From positions 3,063,501-3,127,500 of the forward strand of contig NZ_CP020028.1 of the NCBI RefSeq assembly GCF_002240415.1: a stretch of 64,000 nucleotides of DNA, read 5' to 3'. A program made the position numbers and the translations under genes. This DNA comes from Paenibacillus kribbensis. Its GTDB lineage: Bacteria; Bacillota; Bacilli; Paenibacillales; Paenibacillaceae. Of the stretch, positions 48,655-57,155 are shown piece by piece. Each line of letters opens with the position of its first letter. The stretch's first letter is position 1. A model generated the notes under the pieces. The model was given only the letters and a program-made list of their open reading frames with translations. It made no database searches and was not told the origin of the DNA.

Positions 48655-49632
48655 TTAAGAGGAAGCCGCTGCAGCGAGCGTACCGGAAGCGTCTGCTGTA
48701 TGGTGAATACTGCGCACAAAGCGAATCGTTTTCGTCTCCGAATGCATCACGACCGAATGCGTTTCCGCTCTGTGACCAGGGAGAGAACGAACCCCCTGTA
48801 ACCACTCGCCAGGGGTCACACCAGTAGCCACAAACATCACACCTTGGCGGCCAACCATATCAGCCATGGACAGCAATGCTCCTGGGTCCGTAATGCCCAT
48901 ACGTTTGCAGCGCTCAAGCTCTTCTTCACCATGAGGCAGCAAACGCCCCTGGATTTCTCCGCCCATGCATTTCAATGCTGCCGCGGCCAACACACCCTCG
49001 GGAGCACCGCCGGAGCCGATATGCAAATCTACACCGCTATCCAGGCAAGTTTCAATCGCCCCCATCACATCTCCATGACCAAGCAGCTTGATTCGAACGC
49101 CGCTTTCCCGCAGAAGCTTGATGATTCCAGCATGACGTGAACGATCCAAAATGGATACTGTAAGATCGGGCAAGGATTTGCCAAGAATCCGTGCGGCTTT
49201 TGACAATGTAGTCGGGATCGGGTCATCCAGTGACAGCTTTCCAGCCAACGCCGGGCCAACAGCCATTTTTTGCATGTACATATCTGGAGCATGGAGCAAA
49301 CTTCCACGAGGTGCAGCAGCAATGACCGAAAGAGCGTTGTTCAAACCGTTCGCCACCGTTTCGGTTCCCTCCAGCGGGTCAACAGCGATATCTATAGCCG
49401 GTCCTCTGCGATTGCCTACTCTTTCCCCGATATACAGCATGGGAGCCTCATCCATTTCTCCTTCGCCAATGACGACCGTACCGTCCATGGATACCGCATT
49501 AAAATGGGTGCGGATGGCTACCGTAGCCGCCTCGTCTGCGCTATTTTTATCCCCACGTCCTGTCCATCGCGCTGATTGCAGCGCTGCCGCCTCTGTTACC
49601 CGAACGAATTCCAATGCCAATTGACTCTCCAT
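48655..49632 (-). CDS. glpX: Class II fructose-1,6-bisphosphatase
   Basis: This 325-residue protein hydrolyses fructose 1,6-bisphosphate to fructose 6-phosphate in gluconeogenesis. It carries the GlpX landmarks in order: ARWTGRGDKNSAD near residue 20, the metal-binding VIGEGEMDEAPML near 55, DPLEGT near 87, and GSGGAPEGVLAAAALKCMGG in the C-terminal half. The length is normal for the family. The ATG follows GGTGGAGGGATAGGT, a good ribosome binding site. It is a single gene with its own terminator, next to the yqfL-ccpN pair, which also governs gluconeogenesis. Confidence 0.95.
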   Translation of the reverse strand: MESQLALEFVRVTEAAALQSARWTGRGDKNSADEAATVAIRTHFNAVSMDGTVVIGEGEMDEAPMLYIGERVGNRRGPAIDIAVDPLEGTETVANGLNNALSVIAAAPRGSLLHAPDMYMQKMAVGPALAGKLSLDDPIPTTLSKAARILGKSLPDLTVSILDRSRHAGIIKLLRESGVRIKLLGHGDVMGAIETCLDSGVDLHIGSGGAPEGVLAAAALKCMGGEIQGRLLPHGEEELERCKRMGITDPGALLSMADMVGRQGVMFVATGVTPGEWLQGVRSLPGHRAETHSVVMHSETKTIRFVRSIHHTADASGTLAAAASS

Positions 49633-49846
49633 ACCTATCCCTCCACCTCTCCTATATAATGATTACCCTACACCAAATCATTTTTTTAGAGCAGCTGTGC
49701 TGCTGTTTTATCTGTTTATCTATTTATATAATCTCCTATATCCTACGGCCGATCCTTATCTTTAGAGCAGTTTTACTGCCTTTTATATATTACACTCCAG
49801 TATCCTGTGGTTCATGTTTTCTCTATATAACAAAGTTACTGTGCTA

Positions 49847-50650
49847 CTACAACATTCTGATAATCAGACCTGCTGTCTCTTCAATTGCTTTATCCGTGAC
49901 ATCAATGACCGGACAACTCAGTTCCTTGAACAAAGACTGCGCATACGCAATCTCCTCCTCCACCCGCGCCGATGTGGCATACTGCACATTGTTAGGAAGC
50001 CCCATAACCTTAAGCCGCTCACTGCGTATTTTTAACAGCAGCTCAGGCTGGATCGTCAACCCGAACACCCGACCGTGCTGTACATCCTTCAGCTGTGCAG
50101 GCGGTGTCAGCTCCGGTACAATCGGAATGTTGACTGTCTTATAACCTTTATGTGCCAGAAACATCGATAACGGGGTTTTGGAAATACGGGACACCCCAAG
50201 CAATACAATATCCGCTTTGAGAATGGCGCTCACATCTTTACCATCATCGTATTGAACCGCAAAATCCAAGGCTTCCACACGGCGAAAATAGTTGTCATCC
50301 ATTCGATGCAGCAGACCGGGCTTCTCTTTGGGATCATTATGGAACGTGTCGGCAAATGCCTGCATCATCGGCCCCATAATATCTACCGCCCGCACATTCA
50401 GCCGGACAGCCTCCTCTTTCATCGCCTCTCTCAATTCCGGCTGAACCAGCGTATAAGCCACAAAACCTCTCCGCTCGGCGACCTCCTCCATCACCCGGCT
50501 CAACTCATCTTCATCCCTTACATTCATGAATCTTTTGATCTCTGTGTCCGGTAGCTCAAATTGGCGCATGGTCGCCTGTACGACAGCTTCTGCCGTCTCA
50601 CCAATCGAGTCTGAACAGATCGCTATAAAATGACTGCTCGCCTGAACCAT
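49847..50650 (-). CDS. yqfL: PPDK/PEP synthase regulatory protein (kinase-pyrophosphorylase)
   Basis: A 267-residue member of the DUF299/PSRP family: bifunctional enzymes that phosphorylate (using ADP) and dephosphorylate a threonine of pyruvate phosphate dikinase or PEP synthase. It has the nucleotide-binding loop GVSRISKTPLS near residue 150 and starts with HFIAICSDSIGETAE, as is typical. GGGAGG precedes the ATG. It lies 13 nt after the ccpN stop, the same arrangement as ccpN-yqfL in Bacillus subtilis, where YqfL modulates CcpN activity. The 214 nt downstream hold two short inverted repeats around AGAGCAG but no clear terminator. Confidence 0.92.
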   Translation of the reverse strand: MVQASSHFIAICSDSIGETAEAVVQATMRQFELPDTEIKRFMNVRDEDELSRVMEEVAERRGFVAYTLVQPELREAMKEEAVRLNVRAVDIMGPMMQAFADTFHNDPKEKPGLLHRMDDNYFRRVEALDFAVQYDDGKDVSAILKADIVLLGVSRISKTPLSMFLAHKGYKTVNIPIVPELTPPAQLKDVQHGRVFGLTIQPELLLKIRSERLKVMGLPNNVQYATSARVEEEIAYAQSLFKELSCPVIDVTDKAIEETAGLIIRML

Positions 50651-50663
50651 TCGATTCCTCCCA

Positions 50664-51335
50664 TTAATCTTCTGCTACCATATCGAGCAACATTTTAATA
50701 ATATTCGTCTTCGTAATGCGTCCCACGACCTTCCAGTGTTCGCCTGGTTTGTTGGAGTCGGACGGGACGACGACAGGCAGGCTGTCGATTTGGCGGGCAA
50801 TAATTTTGCGCGCTGCTTCCAGAACGGTGTCCTCCGGGGAAACGGTGACAACATTCGCCTGACGGGTCATTACGAGACTGACAGGAATAGTCGCTGCATT
50901 CGGATTGCCTAACGTAACCTTGAGCAAATCCTTGCGGGAAGCTACACCCGCCAGATCCCCATCTTCATCGGTAACGATCAGATTGCTCACATTTTCCAAA
51001 AAAAGTGCCACCACAGCTTCCTGAATCGTTGTTGTTTCACGTACGATGACCGGAACCCCGTGAAGATCGCCAACCTTCATTTGCATAAGCCGGAATTTTT
51101 CCTCCCGGTTCGGCGTGCCCCGCTTTCCGACAAAATAGCCAACCTTGGGCTTCGCATCTATGTAATTTAGAATGCCCAGCTTGGATAGGTCGGTCCGAAT
51201 GGTCGCCTTGCTGAGGTTGAGCATTTCCGCAATTTGATCACCGGTAATCGGGGCATGCTTTTGTACAATAGTTAAAATTTCCACTTGTCTTGCCGTAAGG
51301 TCGATGATGAACGCCCCTCCTTTTTTTCTTGTCAT
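50664..51335 (-). CDS. ccpN: CcpN-like HTH/CBS repressor of gluconeogenesis
   Basis: An N-terminal winged helix (ARQVEILTIVQKHAPITGDQIAEMLNLSKATIRTDLSKLG) is followed by PKVGYFVGKRG and two CBS domains, as in B. subtilis CcpN, which represses gapB and pckA on glucose. The start is uncertain. An excellent AAGGAGGGG site lies inside the open frame, but 5-7 nt after it stands ATC ATC GAC and no ATG, GTG or TTG. The nearest in-frame ATG (51335, used here) and another at 51359 lack a ribosome binding site. Homologues start just before the DLTARQ position, so the real start may be an ATC at 51306-51308. It is cotranscribed with yqfL. Confidence 0.88.
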   Translation of the reverse strand: MTRKKGGAFIIDLTARQVEILTIVQKHAPITGDQIAEMLNLSKATIRTDLSKLGILNYIDAKPKVGYFVGKRGTPNREEKFRLMQMKVGDLHGVPVIVRETTTIQEAVVALFLENVSNLIVTDEDGDLAGVASRKDLLKVTLGNPNAATIPVSLVMTRQANVVTVSPEDTVLEAARKIIARQIDSLPVVVPSDSNKPGEHWKVVGRITKTNIIKMLLDMVAED

Positions 51336-51465
51336 CTGATATTGAATATAATACGTCATATATATTTATAAATCAACCTATAAAAGCATATAAAACATCA
51401 CATATATAAAATTAAGGCGGTTATTCATGCTTTTTTATCGTTTAAAACACTTATTCCACCCTAAA

Positions 51466-51516
51466 AAGCGGATACTTTCCACTATACTCTTCCGAGCAAG
51501 GTGGTAATATCCGCTT
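51466..51516 (-). terminator. Terminator of the TolC-MacAB-like operon
   Basis: AAGCGGATA (51466-51474) pairs with TATCCGCTT (51508-51516), extended by CCAC/GTGG. On the minus strand the stem is followed by a T-run. It begins 3 nt after the permease stop codon. Confidence 0.85.
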
Positions 51517-51519
51517 CCC

Positions 51520-52731
51520 TTATTCGTATCTTAAAGCATCTATTGGACGCAGCTTGGACGCCTTCCGCGCCGGATAGACTCCGAACAACACACCGACGCC
51601 CATACAGCACAGAAAAGAGTACAGCACCGGCTCCATCGAATACACAATCGGCATTTGGACGAATTTCTCGAGCAGCTTTGCGCCCCCAAGACCCGTCATC
51701 ACGCCAACCAATCCACCCATCAGACTGAGAAAAACGGCCTCAGCCAGAAACTGAAGCATAATATCACTGCGCTGTGCACCAATCGCCTTGCGAATCCCAA
51801 TCTCTCTCGTCCGTTCTGTAACAGACACCAGCATAATATTCATAATGCCAACACCGCCGACGCCGAGTGCAATCGCGGCCACACCAATCAGCAGCATATT
51901 CATAACCTTATCTACACCTGAAACCGTTTCAAGAATCTCCGTTTGGGTCGTAATTTGAAAATCATCCCCCTCCGCAGGCTTCAGTTCATGCCGTGCACGT
52001 AATGTCTGCTTGATTTCATCACGCGCCTGATCAATCTTCTCCTCCGTTGTCGCAGAAGCGTTGACCTGCTGGATGCTCATATTCCCCAGCCGTTCCATCC
52101 CCGTCGTGATCGGTATATACACCTGTTGCGAGCTATTATTCATACTGGAGTTAGAATTCGTTAGAACCCCGACCACCTTGAAAGGAAGTTGTTTGATCAT
52201 GATCGTCTCACCGACCGCCTTGGAGGTGTCCGGCCCAAAAATATTTCGGGCCGCGTCGCTTCCCAGCACCACAACGTTCAACCGTTTATCCACTTCATAA
52301 TGGGTAAACGACCTGCCCTGAGCAAGCGACAGCTTTTTCACATGGACAAAAGCCTGGGAAGTTGCTTCAATCTGTCCGCTGACCTTATTGCGACTCCACG
52401 TAATGTCCGCACTGGTCATAGCACTTGGAGCAACGTCGGCCACTGATTTTTGCTGCTCCAGTGCTTCAACATCCTCAAGCGAGATTCCTTTGGTCTGGCT
52501 AAAGGACATGGAGCTCGAACCATCATACGGAGCATAAGGGTAAATCATAAGCAAATTATTGCCCATACTGTTAATCTGCGACGTAATCGTAGCGGTAGAG
52601 CCTTTTCCAATCGCTACAATCGTGATTACAGCAGCCACTCCGATAATAATGCCCAGCATGGTTAGCAAGGATCGCAGCATATTGGTTCGCAAACTGTTCA
52701 GTGATACCCGGATAATTTCCCGAAATTTCAT
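51520..52731 (-). CDS. MacB/FtsX-type ABC transporter permease
   Basis: A 403-residue membrane protein. One N-terminal transmembrane helix (LLTMLGIIIGVAAVITIVAIG, about residues 22-43) is followed by a large external domain of about 230 residues and three C-terminal helices, including the GVGIMNIMLVSVTERTREIGIRKAIGA motif typical of MacB/YknZ permeases. Its ATG overlaps the ATPase stop in an ATGA. Mechanotransmission transporters of this kind drive export by an adaptor protein, not transport through their own helices. Last gene of a four-gene operon. The substrate is unknown; antimicrobial peptide or toxin export or resistance is likely by analogy with YknWXYZ. Confidence 0.9.
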   Translation of the reverse strand: MKFREIIRVSLNSLRTNMLRSLLTMLGIIIGVAAVITIVAIGKGSTATITSQINSMGNNLLMIYPYAPYDGSSSMSFSQTKGISLEDVEALEQQKSVADVAPSAMTSADITWSRNKVSGQIEATSQAFVHVKKLSLAQGRSFTHYEVDKRLNVVVLGSDAARNIFGPDTSKAVGETIMIKQLPFKVVGVLTNSNSSMNNSSQQVYIPITTGMERLGNMSIQQVNASATTEEKIDQARDEIKQTLRARHELKPAEGDDFQITTQTEILETVSGVDKVMNMLLIGVAAIALGVGGVGIMNIMLVSVTERTREIGIRKAIGAQRSDIMLQFLAEAVFLSLMGGLVGVMTGLGGAKLLEKFVQMPIVYSMEPVLYSFLCCMGVGVLFGVYPARKASKLRPIDALRYE

Positions 52732-53447
52732 GCTTTCACTTCCTCTGCCGCCATTCTTCGTTTCTCGACAGGCTGATCCTCTTCAATCCGTCCGTCACGA
52801 AAATGAATCAGACGCTTGGCGTATTCCGCAACCTCCTGATCATGAGTAACCAGTACGACCGTTTTCCCCTGATCGTTCAGACGCTGAAAAATCCCCATAA
52901 TTTCAACGCTTGTTTTGGAGTCCAATGCGCCTGTCGGTTCATCCGCCAAAAGAATAACCGGATTGTTCACAAGCGCGCGCGCAATGGATACCCGCTGCTG
53001 CTGACCGCCTGACAATTCGTTCGGCCTATTGTTCATCCGCTCGCCTAATCCTACGCTAGTGAGGGCCTCCATTGCCCGCAAGCGCCGCTCCTTGGCAGGA
53101 ACACCCGCATAAATCATAGGCAGCTCCACATTCTCCAAAGCCGTTGCGCGCGGGAGCAAATGAAATTTTTGAAATACAAATCCGATTTTTTGATTACGTA
53201 TAATGGCCAGTTCATCCTCACGGGCATCCAATATCGAATAACCGTCCAAATAAAATTGTCCCGATGTAGGCAAATCCAGACAGCCGATGACATTCATCAT
53301 CGTTGATTTTCCTGATCCAGAAGGTCCCATAATGGCGACAAAATCACCGTCAGCAATGTCAAGCTGCACATCACGCAGGGCATGAATTTCCTGATCCCCG
53401 ACCTGATACACCTTTTTCAGATTTTCAATTTGAATGACGTATCTCAT
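52728..53447 (-). CDS. MacB/LolD-type ABC transporter ATPase
   Basis: A 239-residue ATPase with Walker A GPSGSGKST, Q-loop GFVFQKFHLLPRATALENVELP, signature LSGGQQQRVSIARAL, Walker B VILLADEPTGALD and H-loop VTHD. These are the hallmarks of the LolD/MacB/YknY family. It pairs with the permease encoded directly downstream (4-nt overlap) and follows the adaptor gene by 6 nt. Confidence 0.93.
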   Translation of the reverse strand: MRYVIQIENLKKVYQVGDQEIHALRDVQLDIADGDFVAIMGPSGSGKSTMMNVIGCLDLPTSGQFYLDGYSILDAREDELAIIRNQKIGFVFQKFHLLPRATALENVELPMIYAGVPAKERRLRAMEALTSVGLGERMNNRPNELSGGQQQRVSIARALVNNPVILLADEPTGALDSKTSVEIMGIFQRLNDQGKTVVLVTHDQEVAEYAKRLIHFRDGRIEEDQPVEKRRMAAEEVKA

Positions 53448-53453
53448 AGCCTG

Positions 53454-54911
53454 TTAAAATCCTCCCTGCATGCCGCCCATGTTGGAAGGGTCCGGCGGTG
53501 CTTCAGGAGCCGGGATAACAATCGTGTCACCCTCTTTTACACCTGATTTCAGTTCAACCTGGTCCGGCGTATAAAATCCGAGCTCTACAGGCTTGAACGT
53601 CCGCGCACCCGGATTCGCAGGATTCGTAGCTAGATAGACCCCATCCTGTCCCCCTTCGGATCTCAGCGCAGTCGCAGGTACGAACAGTACATTTTTATGT
53701 ACTCCCAAAATAACAGCCACATTCATAATCATACCCGTTTTAAGCTTCCCTTTCGGGTCATGAACGGACAGCTCCATCAGATACGTCGTCATCCCTTCAT
53801 CTGTAGATGCTTCCGGTGAGACGAATTGCACCTTCCCCGGAAACGTTTCACCCGGATATGCATTGGTGGATAACACCGCCGAAAGGCCTTTTTTCACCTT
53901 GACAATGTCGGACTGGCTGACTTTCACTACCACCTTCAGATTGTTGGAATCCGAGTTGTTCATCACAATAAACGGAGCCGTCGGACTGGTCCCTACATCC
54001 CCGTTCACTTTTAGGATCACTCCATCCCACGGTGCTGTGACCTGAAGCTTGTTAAGCTCATTTTTTTTCTGCTCCAGCTCAGTCGCCAGTCTTCGAACCT
54101 CTATCCGTGAGGCTTGAATATTGGATGCATCAGCCGGAACCTGTGCCTTGCGAAGCTCAGCCATAGCCGTACGGTAACCGATTTCAGCCTCTGCGATGGT
54201 GCGGCGCTTTTGTGACATCATTTTGCGAAATTGTAGATCCAGACCATCGTAGTCTGTCTGTGCTTTATCCAGCGTTTGCTCTGCCTGCTCCAGTTCACTG
54301 CTCGATACTGCCCCGGCATCATGTAAAAACTTTTGATCTTCATATGCCTTCCGCGCCAGCTCCAACTGCTTTTGGGAAGTCTTCTTCTGACTTTCGGCTT
54401 CTTCCAGCTCAAATGATTCCTGCGCTGTATCGACAGCCATTTTGGCCCGAAGTACGTTTGTCTTCTGTATTTCAATATCCTCCGCCTTCGGCCCTTTTTC
54501 CAATTCAGCCAGCTTGGATTTGGATATTTCCAAATTATCAGATGCACTTTGAATCTGCATTTTTATTTCAGAGCTGTCCAGAAGCGCCAGTACCTGTCCT
54601 TTTTTTACCTTGTCCCCGGCCTTCACGTGTACCTCCGCCAGCTTGTTTTCACCTGCGCTCGTGAAGTTCAGCTTCACTTCCTTGGACGCTTGCACCGTGC
54701 CGGACGTATCCAGCTTCTCGCTTACATCCCCGCGCTCCACCTTAAGTGTCTCGTCCTGAACCAGTGGCGCAGCCTGCTCCTTGGGCAGATTCATGTATAC
54801 TGTTGCTCCGCCCCCACCTACAACCAGCAGAACAATTGCAGTCCAGATCCACTTTTTTCTCCGTTTTCTCCGTAACTTGATTAAAGCATCATTTATAACC
54901 GTTTCTGCCAA
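53454..54911 (-). CDS. HlyD/MacA-family adaptor protein
   Basis: A 485-residue membrane fusion protein. It starts at TTG (54909-54911), with GGAGG 8 nt upstream. A basic N-terminus (RRKRRKKW) precedes one transmembrane helix near residues 20-40. Next come a lipoyl half (GTVQASKEVKLNFTSAG, VKAGDKVKKGQVLALLD), a long coiled-coil hairpin of roughly 160 residues rich in Glu, Lys and Ala, the second lipoyl half (VTAPWDGVILKV near residue 290) and beta-barrel domains. It should bridge the MacB-type transporter to the TolC-like protein encoded 13 nt upstream. The coiled coil is long for a Gram-positive adaptor of the YknX type. Confidence 0.9.
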   Translation of the reverse strand: MAETVINDALIKLRRKRRKKWIWTAIVLLVVGGGGATVYMNLPKEQAAPLVQDETLKVERGDVSEKLDTSGTVQASKEVKLNFTSAGENKLAEVHVKAGDKVKKGQVLALLDSSEIKMQIQSASDNLEISKSKLAELEKGPKAEDIEIQKTNVLRAKMAVDTAQESFELEEAESQKKTSQKQLELARKAYEDQKFLHDAGAVSSSELEQAEQTLDKAQTDYDGLDLQFRKMMSQKRRTIAEAEIGYRTAMAELRKAQVPADASNIQASRIEVRRLATELEQKKNELNKLQVTAPWDGVILKVNGDVGTSPTAPFIVMNNSDSNNLKVVVKVSQSDIVKVKKGLSAVLSTNAYPGETFPGKVQFVSPEASTDEGMTTYLMELSVHDPKGKLKTGMIMNVAVILGVHKNVLFVPATALRSEGGQDGVYLATNPANPGARTFKPVELGFYTPDQVELKSGVKEGDTIVIPAPEAPPDPSNMGGMQGGF

Positions 54912-54924
54912 AGCCTTTTCCTCC

Positions 54925-56109
54925 CTATGTGCTCCATGGCTTGTTCAACGTGTACTCATTCTGATTCAACTCAATCGCCAGTTCTTCCATTTGCCGCTCA
55001 ATTTGTTCCACCTTCAACTGGCTGTTTTTGAGCTCCAGCTCAATAATTAAGCCTCTGGCCCACTTTTTGCGTGACAGCTCCAATCCCTCTTTGGCCGTAA
55101 TCAGACTTTCTTCCAGTTGTACGTATTTTTTTTGATTGTCCTTGAACGTGGCATAGAGATTGCGAAGCGATTCGGCAAAATCCTTTTGTCCCTTGTCCAG
55201 CTCCTCCTTGGCGGTATCGACATCCAGCTTGGCCAGATCATAAGCGCCTGCACCGCTGTTAAAGTCGAAATATCTTACATTGAGCTCCGAAGTCTTGATG
55301 TTGTCTTCCAGCTTCCACAAGTTTGGATTCATATCCATCAGCTGTTGTATATGTACTTCAATATCCAGCTTCTCCGGTTCCTTGTATATAGGACGATCTA
55401 CCAATTCATAGACTGACCCGTTCGGCTGTCCCATGAGGAAATTTAGAGCATCCCGTGCTTTCTGGAGCGCGGTTTTGCTCTGCTCTACGGTCTGTTGCGC
55501 CTGGCTTCTGGCCTGTACGCTCTCGTTTTTCGCATACTCGGACAGCTTCCCGCGGGCAAACTTGGCAAGTGCAATCTTTTCCTCCGCCTGTGCAATTTCA
55601 AGCGCTTCCAGATCATTTTTCACCTGATTCTCTGCTACAAATACGCTTTGATAGGTTTTCATCGCATTAAAATAAAGCTGGTCTTTGGCGTACAGAGCCT
55701 GCTTTTTGCTAGCTAAATAAGATAACGTCGATGAATTATAATTTCTCCAGGATGCTTCATCGCCAACATATTCACCTTCTATCAAATCAAGATAGGCATT
55801 TCCCAAGTCCTTTTCCGCATTCTTAAACTCAATTCTGCGACGCTCCACATCGCGCTCGGTGGAACGCGTGTTGTAGTTGTTGGTCTGTGCCCATTCCACT
55901 GCCTGCTTAAGCGTCAATGTAGGCAAAGCCTGACCCGTTGTGGATGCTGTCTTTGAGGTCACTGCAGATGAAGCACCTGACGTATTCGATGCTGTACTTG
56001 TTGCTGTACTTGTTGCTGTACTTCCCGATGCACTGTCGGCTTGTACGGTCGAAACCAGACCTGCTGATAATGACAATACAAGCAGCGTGGCGGCCGCTTT
56101 TTGCTTCAT
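54925..56109 (-). CDS. TolC-like coiled-coil secreted protein
   Basis: A 394-residue protein. The ATG at 56109 follows AAAGGGGAG and begins a clear signal peptide (KQKAAATLLVLSLSAGLVSTVQA); an upstream in-frame ATG at 56148 has no such site. After a Ser/Thr/Ala-rich linker come PTLTLKQAVEWAQTNN and long alternating helices (ERRRIEFKNAEKDLG, KNDLEALEIAQAEEKIALAKF, KTALQKARDALNFLMGQP). These are the opening motif and helix pattern of outer-membrane efflux (TolC) proteins. No long beta-barrel strands are apparent. It is the first gene of an operon with a HlyD adaptor and a MacB-type pump. In a single-membrane bacterium it cannot be a classical outer-membrane channel; a cell-wall-spanning conduit or scaffold is possible. 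Confidence 0.82.
   Translation of the reverse strand: MKQKAAATLLVLSLSAGLVSTVQADSASGSTATSTATSTASNTSGASSAVTSKTASTTGQALPTLTLKQAVEWAQTNNYNTRSTERDVERRRIEFKNAEKDLGNAYLDLIEGEYVGDEASWRNYNSSTLSYLASKKQALYAKDQLYFNAMKTYQSVFVAENQVKNDLEALEIAQAEEKIALAKFARGKLSEYAKNESVQARSQAQQTVEQSKTALQKARDALNFLMGQPNGSVYELVDRPIYKEPEKLDIEVHIQQLMDMNPNLWKLEDNIKTSELNVRYFDFNSGAGAYDLAKLDVDTAKEELDKGQKDFAESLRNLYATFKDNQKKYVQLEESLITAKEGLELSRKKWARGLIIELELKNSQLKVEQIERQMEELAIELNQNEYTLNKPWST
55991..56023 (-). repeat. 12-bp tandem repeat in the TolC-like linker
   Basis: The unit gctgtacttgtt occurs twice in full (55991-56002, 56003-56014) plus 9 nt of a third copy. It encodes the Ser-Thr-Ala-Thr repeat just after the signal peptide. The copy number can change without a frameshift. 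Confidence 0.8.
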
Positions 56110-56313
56110 TGATGAATTTCTCCCCTTTCCGTACATGATTCGCATCATTCAATTGCATTCGACATAAATTTCCACATCTATCCGCAATCTATTGTACTTT
56201 CCGGTTTATGTGGGTACAAGGTGTAAAAACAATACATTTTTGTAACCTTTACTTTCATGCCACTCGTCCCCAAAGCTCTTCATATCTATGAGAAATATCA
56301 GAATCAGTCTGTT

Positions 56314-56352
56314 TTTACCTGAACTTTACCTAATTTTCAGCTAATCTTAAGG
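56314..56352 (+). promoter_or_regulatory. Four 11-bp-spaced hexamers (OmpR/PhoP-type operator)
   Basis: TTTACC (56314), TTTACC (56325), TTCAGC (56336) and TTAAGG (56347) recur with exactly 5 nt between them, one helical turn apart. This is the layout bound by dimers of OmpR-family response regulators such as PhoP (consensus TTAACA-like hexamers). A TATACT (56384-56389) could be the -10 of the small plus-strand gene. On the other side the TolC-like operon starts at 56109, so either direction may be controlled. Confidence 0.5.
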
Positions 56353-56428
56353 AAAACAACAGAATCTATTAAGGTTGGGGACATATACTAGAGAAAGAAT
56401 AACAGCCGCTCACTAGGAGGGTTAATAG

Positions 56429-56617
56429 ATGATAAAAGAATCTCGCATGACAACTGCGAACGAACCGTCTGATTTGTGGATGACCCGTTTTTTACGTGAA
56501 TCGGAACAGCAAAAGATGCAACTGATCCGGGAAGCGCGAAAAAATAACGATATACCGCTGATGAACAGCATTTCCTTTCATCTTGCCCAACGGAATCAGC
56601 AGCACCTAATTGGATAA
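56429..56617 (+). CDS. Small hydrophilic protein of unknown function
   Basis: 62 codons with an excellent AGGAGGG site 7 nt before the ATG and a strong terminator downstream, so it is very likely translated. The sequence is charged and helical (FLRESEQQKMQLIREARKNND) with no membrane segment, signal peptide or cysteine. I do not recognise the family. It diverges from the TolC-MacAB-like operon across a shared control region with OmpR-type repeats, so it may belong to the same stress response (inference). Confidence 0.7.
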   Translation: MIKESRMTTANEPSDLWMTRFLRESEQQKMQLIREARKNNDIPLMNSISFHLAQRNQQHLIG

Positions 56618-56687
56618 GCCGTTAGGCGAATTTAAAGCTATATATGAACGGGCATCCTCATCTGCCTGCATGATGTGTGCTAGATTA

Positions 56688-56733
56688 AAAAGAACCGGGA
56701 CAAATCGATAGTTTGATTTGTCCCGGTTCTTTT
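56688..56733. terminator. Strong bidirectional terminator
   Basis: A 19-bp perfect stem, AAAAGAACCGGGACAAATC (56688-56706) with its complement at 56715-56733, has A/T tracts on both outer sides. It separates the small plus-strand gene from the convergent alkyltransferase-like gene. Confidence 0.92.
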
Positions 56734-56762
56734 GTTATGATCCAATCTTTGCTGTTCCTCGC

Positions 56763-57086
56763 CTACTCTTCGATCTCCGCTGGCGGATTATAAAGATATT
56801 GATCCAGCGGGATGCGTCCGTTTGCATTAAAACATATGCCCTCTTCCTCCAAATACAGACGCTGCAGCGATGCTGATCCGTCCTCCTGCAAAGCAATCTC
56901 GCCCAAGCGGTTGACTACTCTATGCCAGGGAAGCCGGTGTTTCTGGCTTAGTGAATGCAAAATGCGTACCACCTGTCTGGCCCCTCTCGGGCTGCCAGCT
57001 TCTGCTGCAATTTGCCCATAGGTCATTACTTTCCCCTCAGGAATCAGCAATATAATTTGAAGCACACGGGCAGTGAAAGGCTGCAT
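56763..57086 (-). CDS. Alkyltransferase-like protein (ATL, no active cysteine)
   Basis: A 107-residue protein with the fold signature of O6-alkylguanine-DNA alkyltransferases: VLQIILLIPEGKVMTYGQIA near the start, GARQVVRILHS (arginine finger region), then PWHRVVNRLGEIA. True alkyltransferases have PCHR; here Cys is replaced by Trp, as in ATL proteins, which bind O6-alkylguanine and hand it to nucleotide excision repair. The start at 57086 has AGGAGG 9 nt upstream; the in-frame ATG 18 nt further up overlaps that site. Single gene. Confidence 0.9.
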   Translation of the reverse strand: MQPFTARVLQIILLIPEGKVMTYGQIAAEAGSPRGARQVVRILHSLSQKHRLPWHRVVNRLGEIALQEDGSASLQRLYLEEEGICFNANGRIPLDQYLYNPPAEIEE

Positions 57087-57155
57087 ATTCTGATCCTCCT
57101 GCATTACTATTGCTTTTTCTATGATTATATCACCCCCGTTATCCCAAATGTAAAC

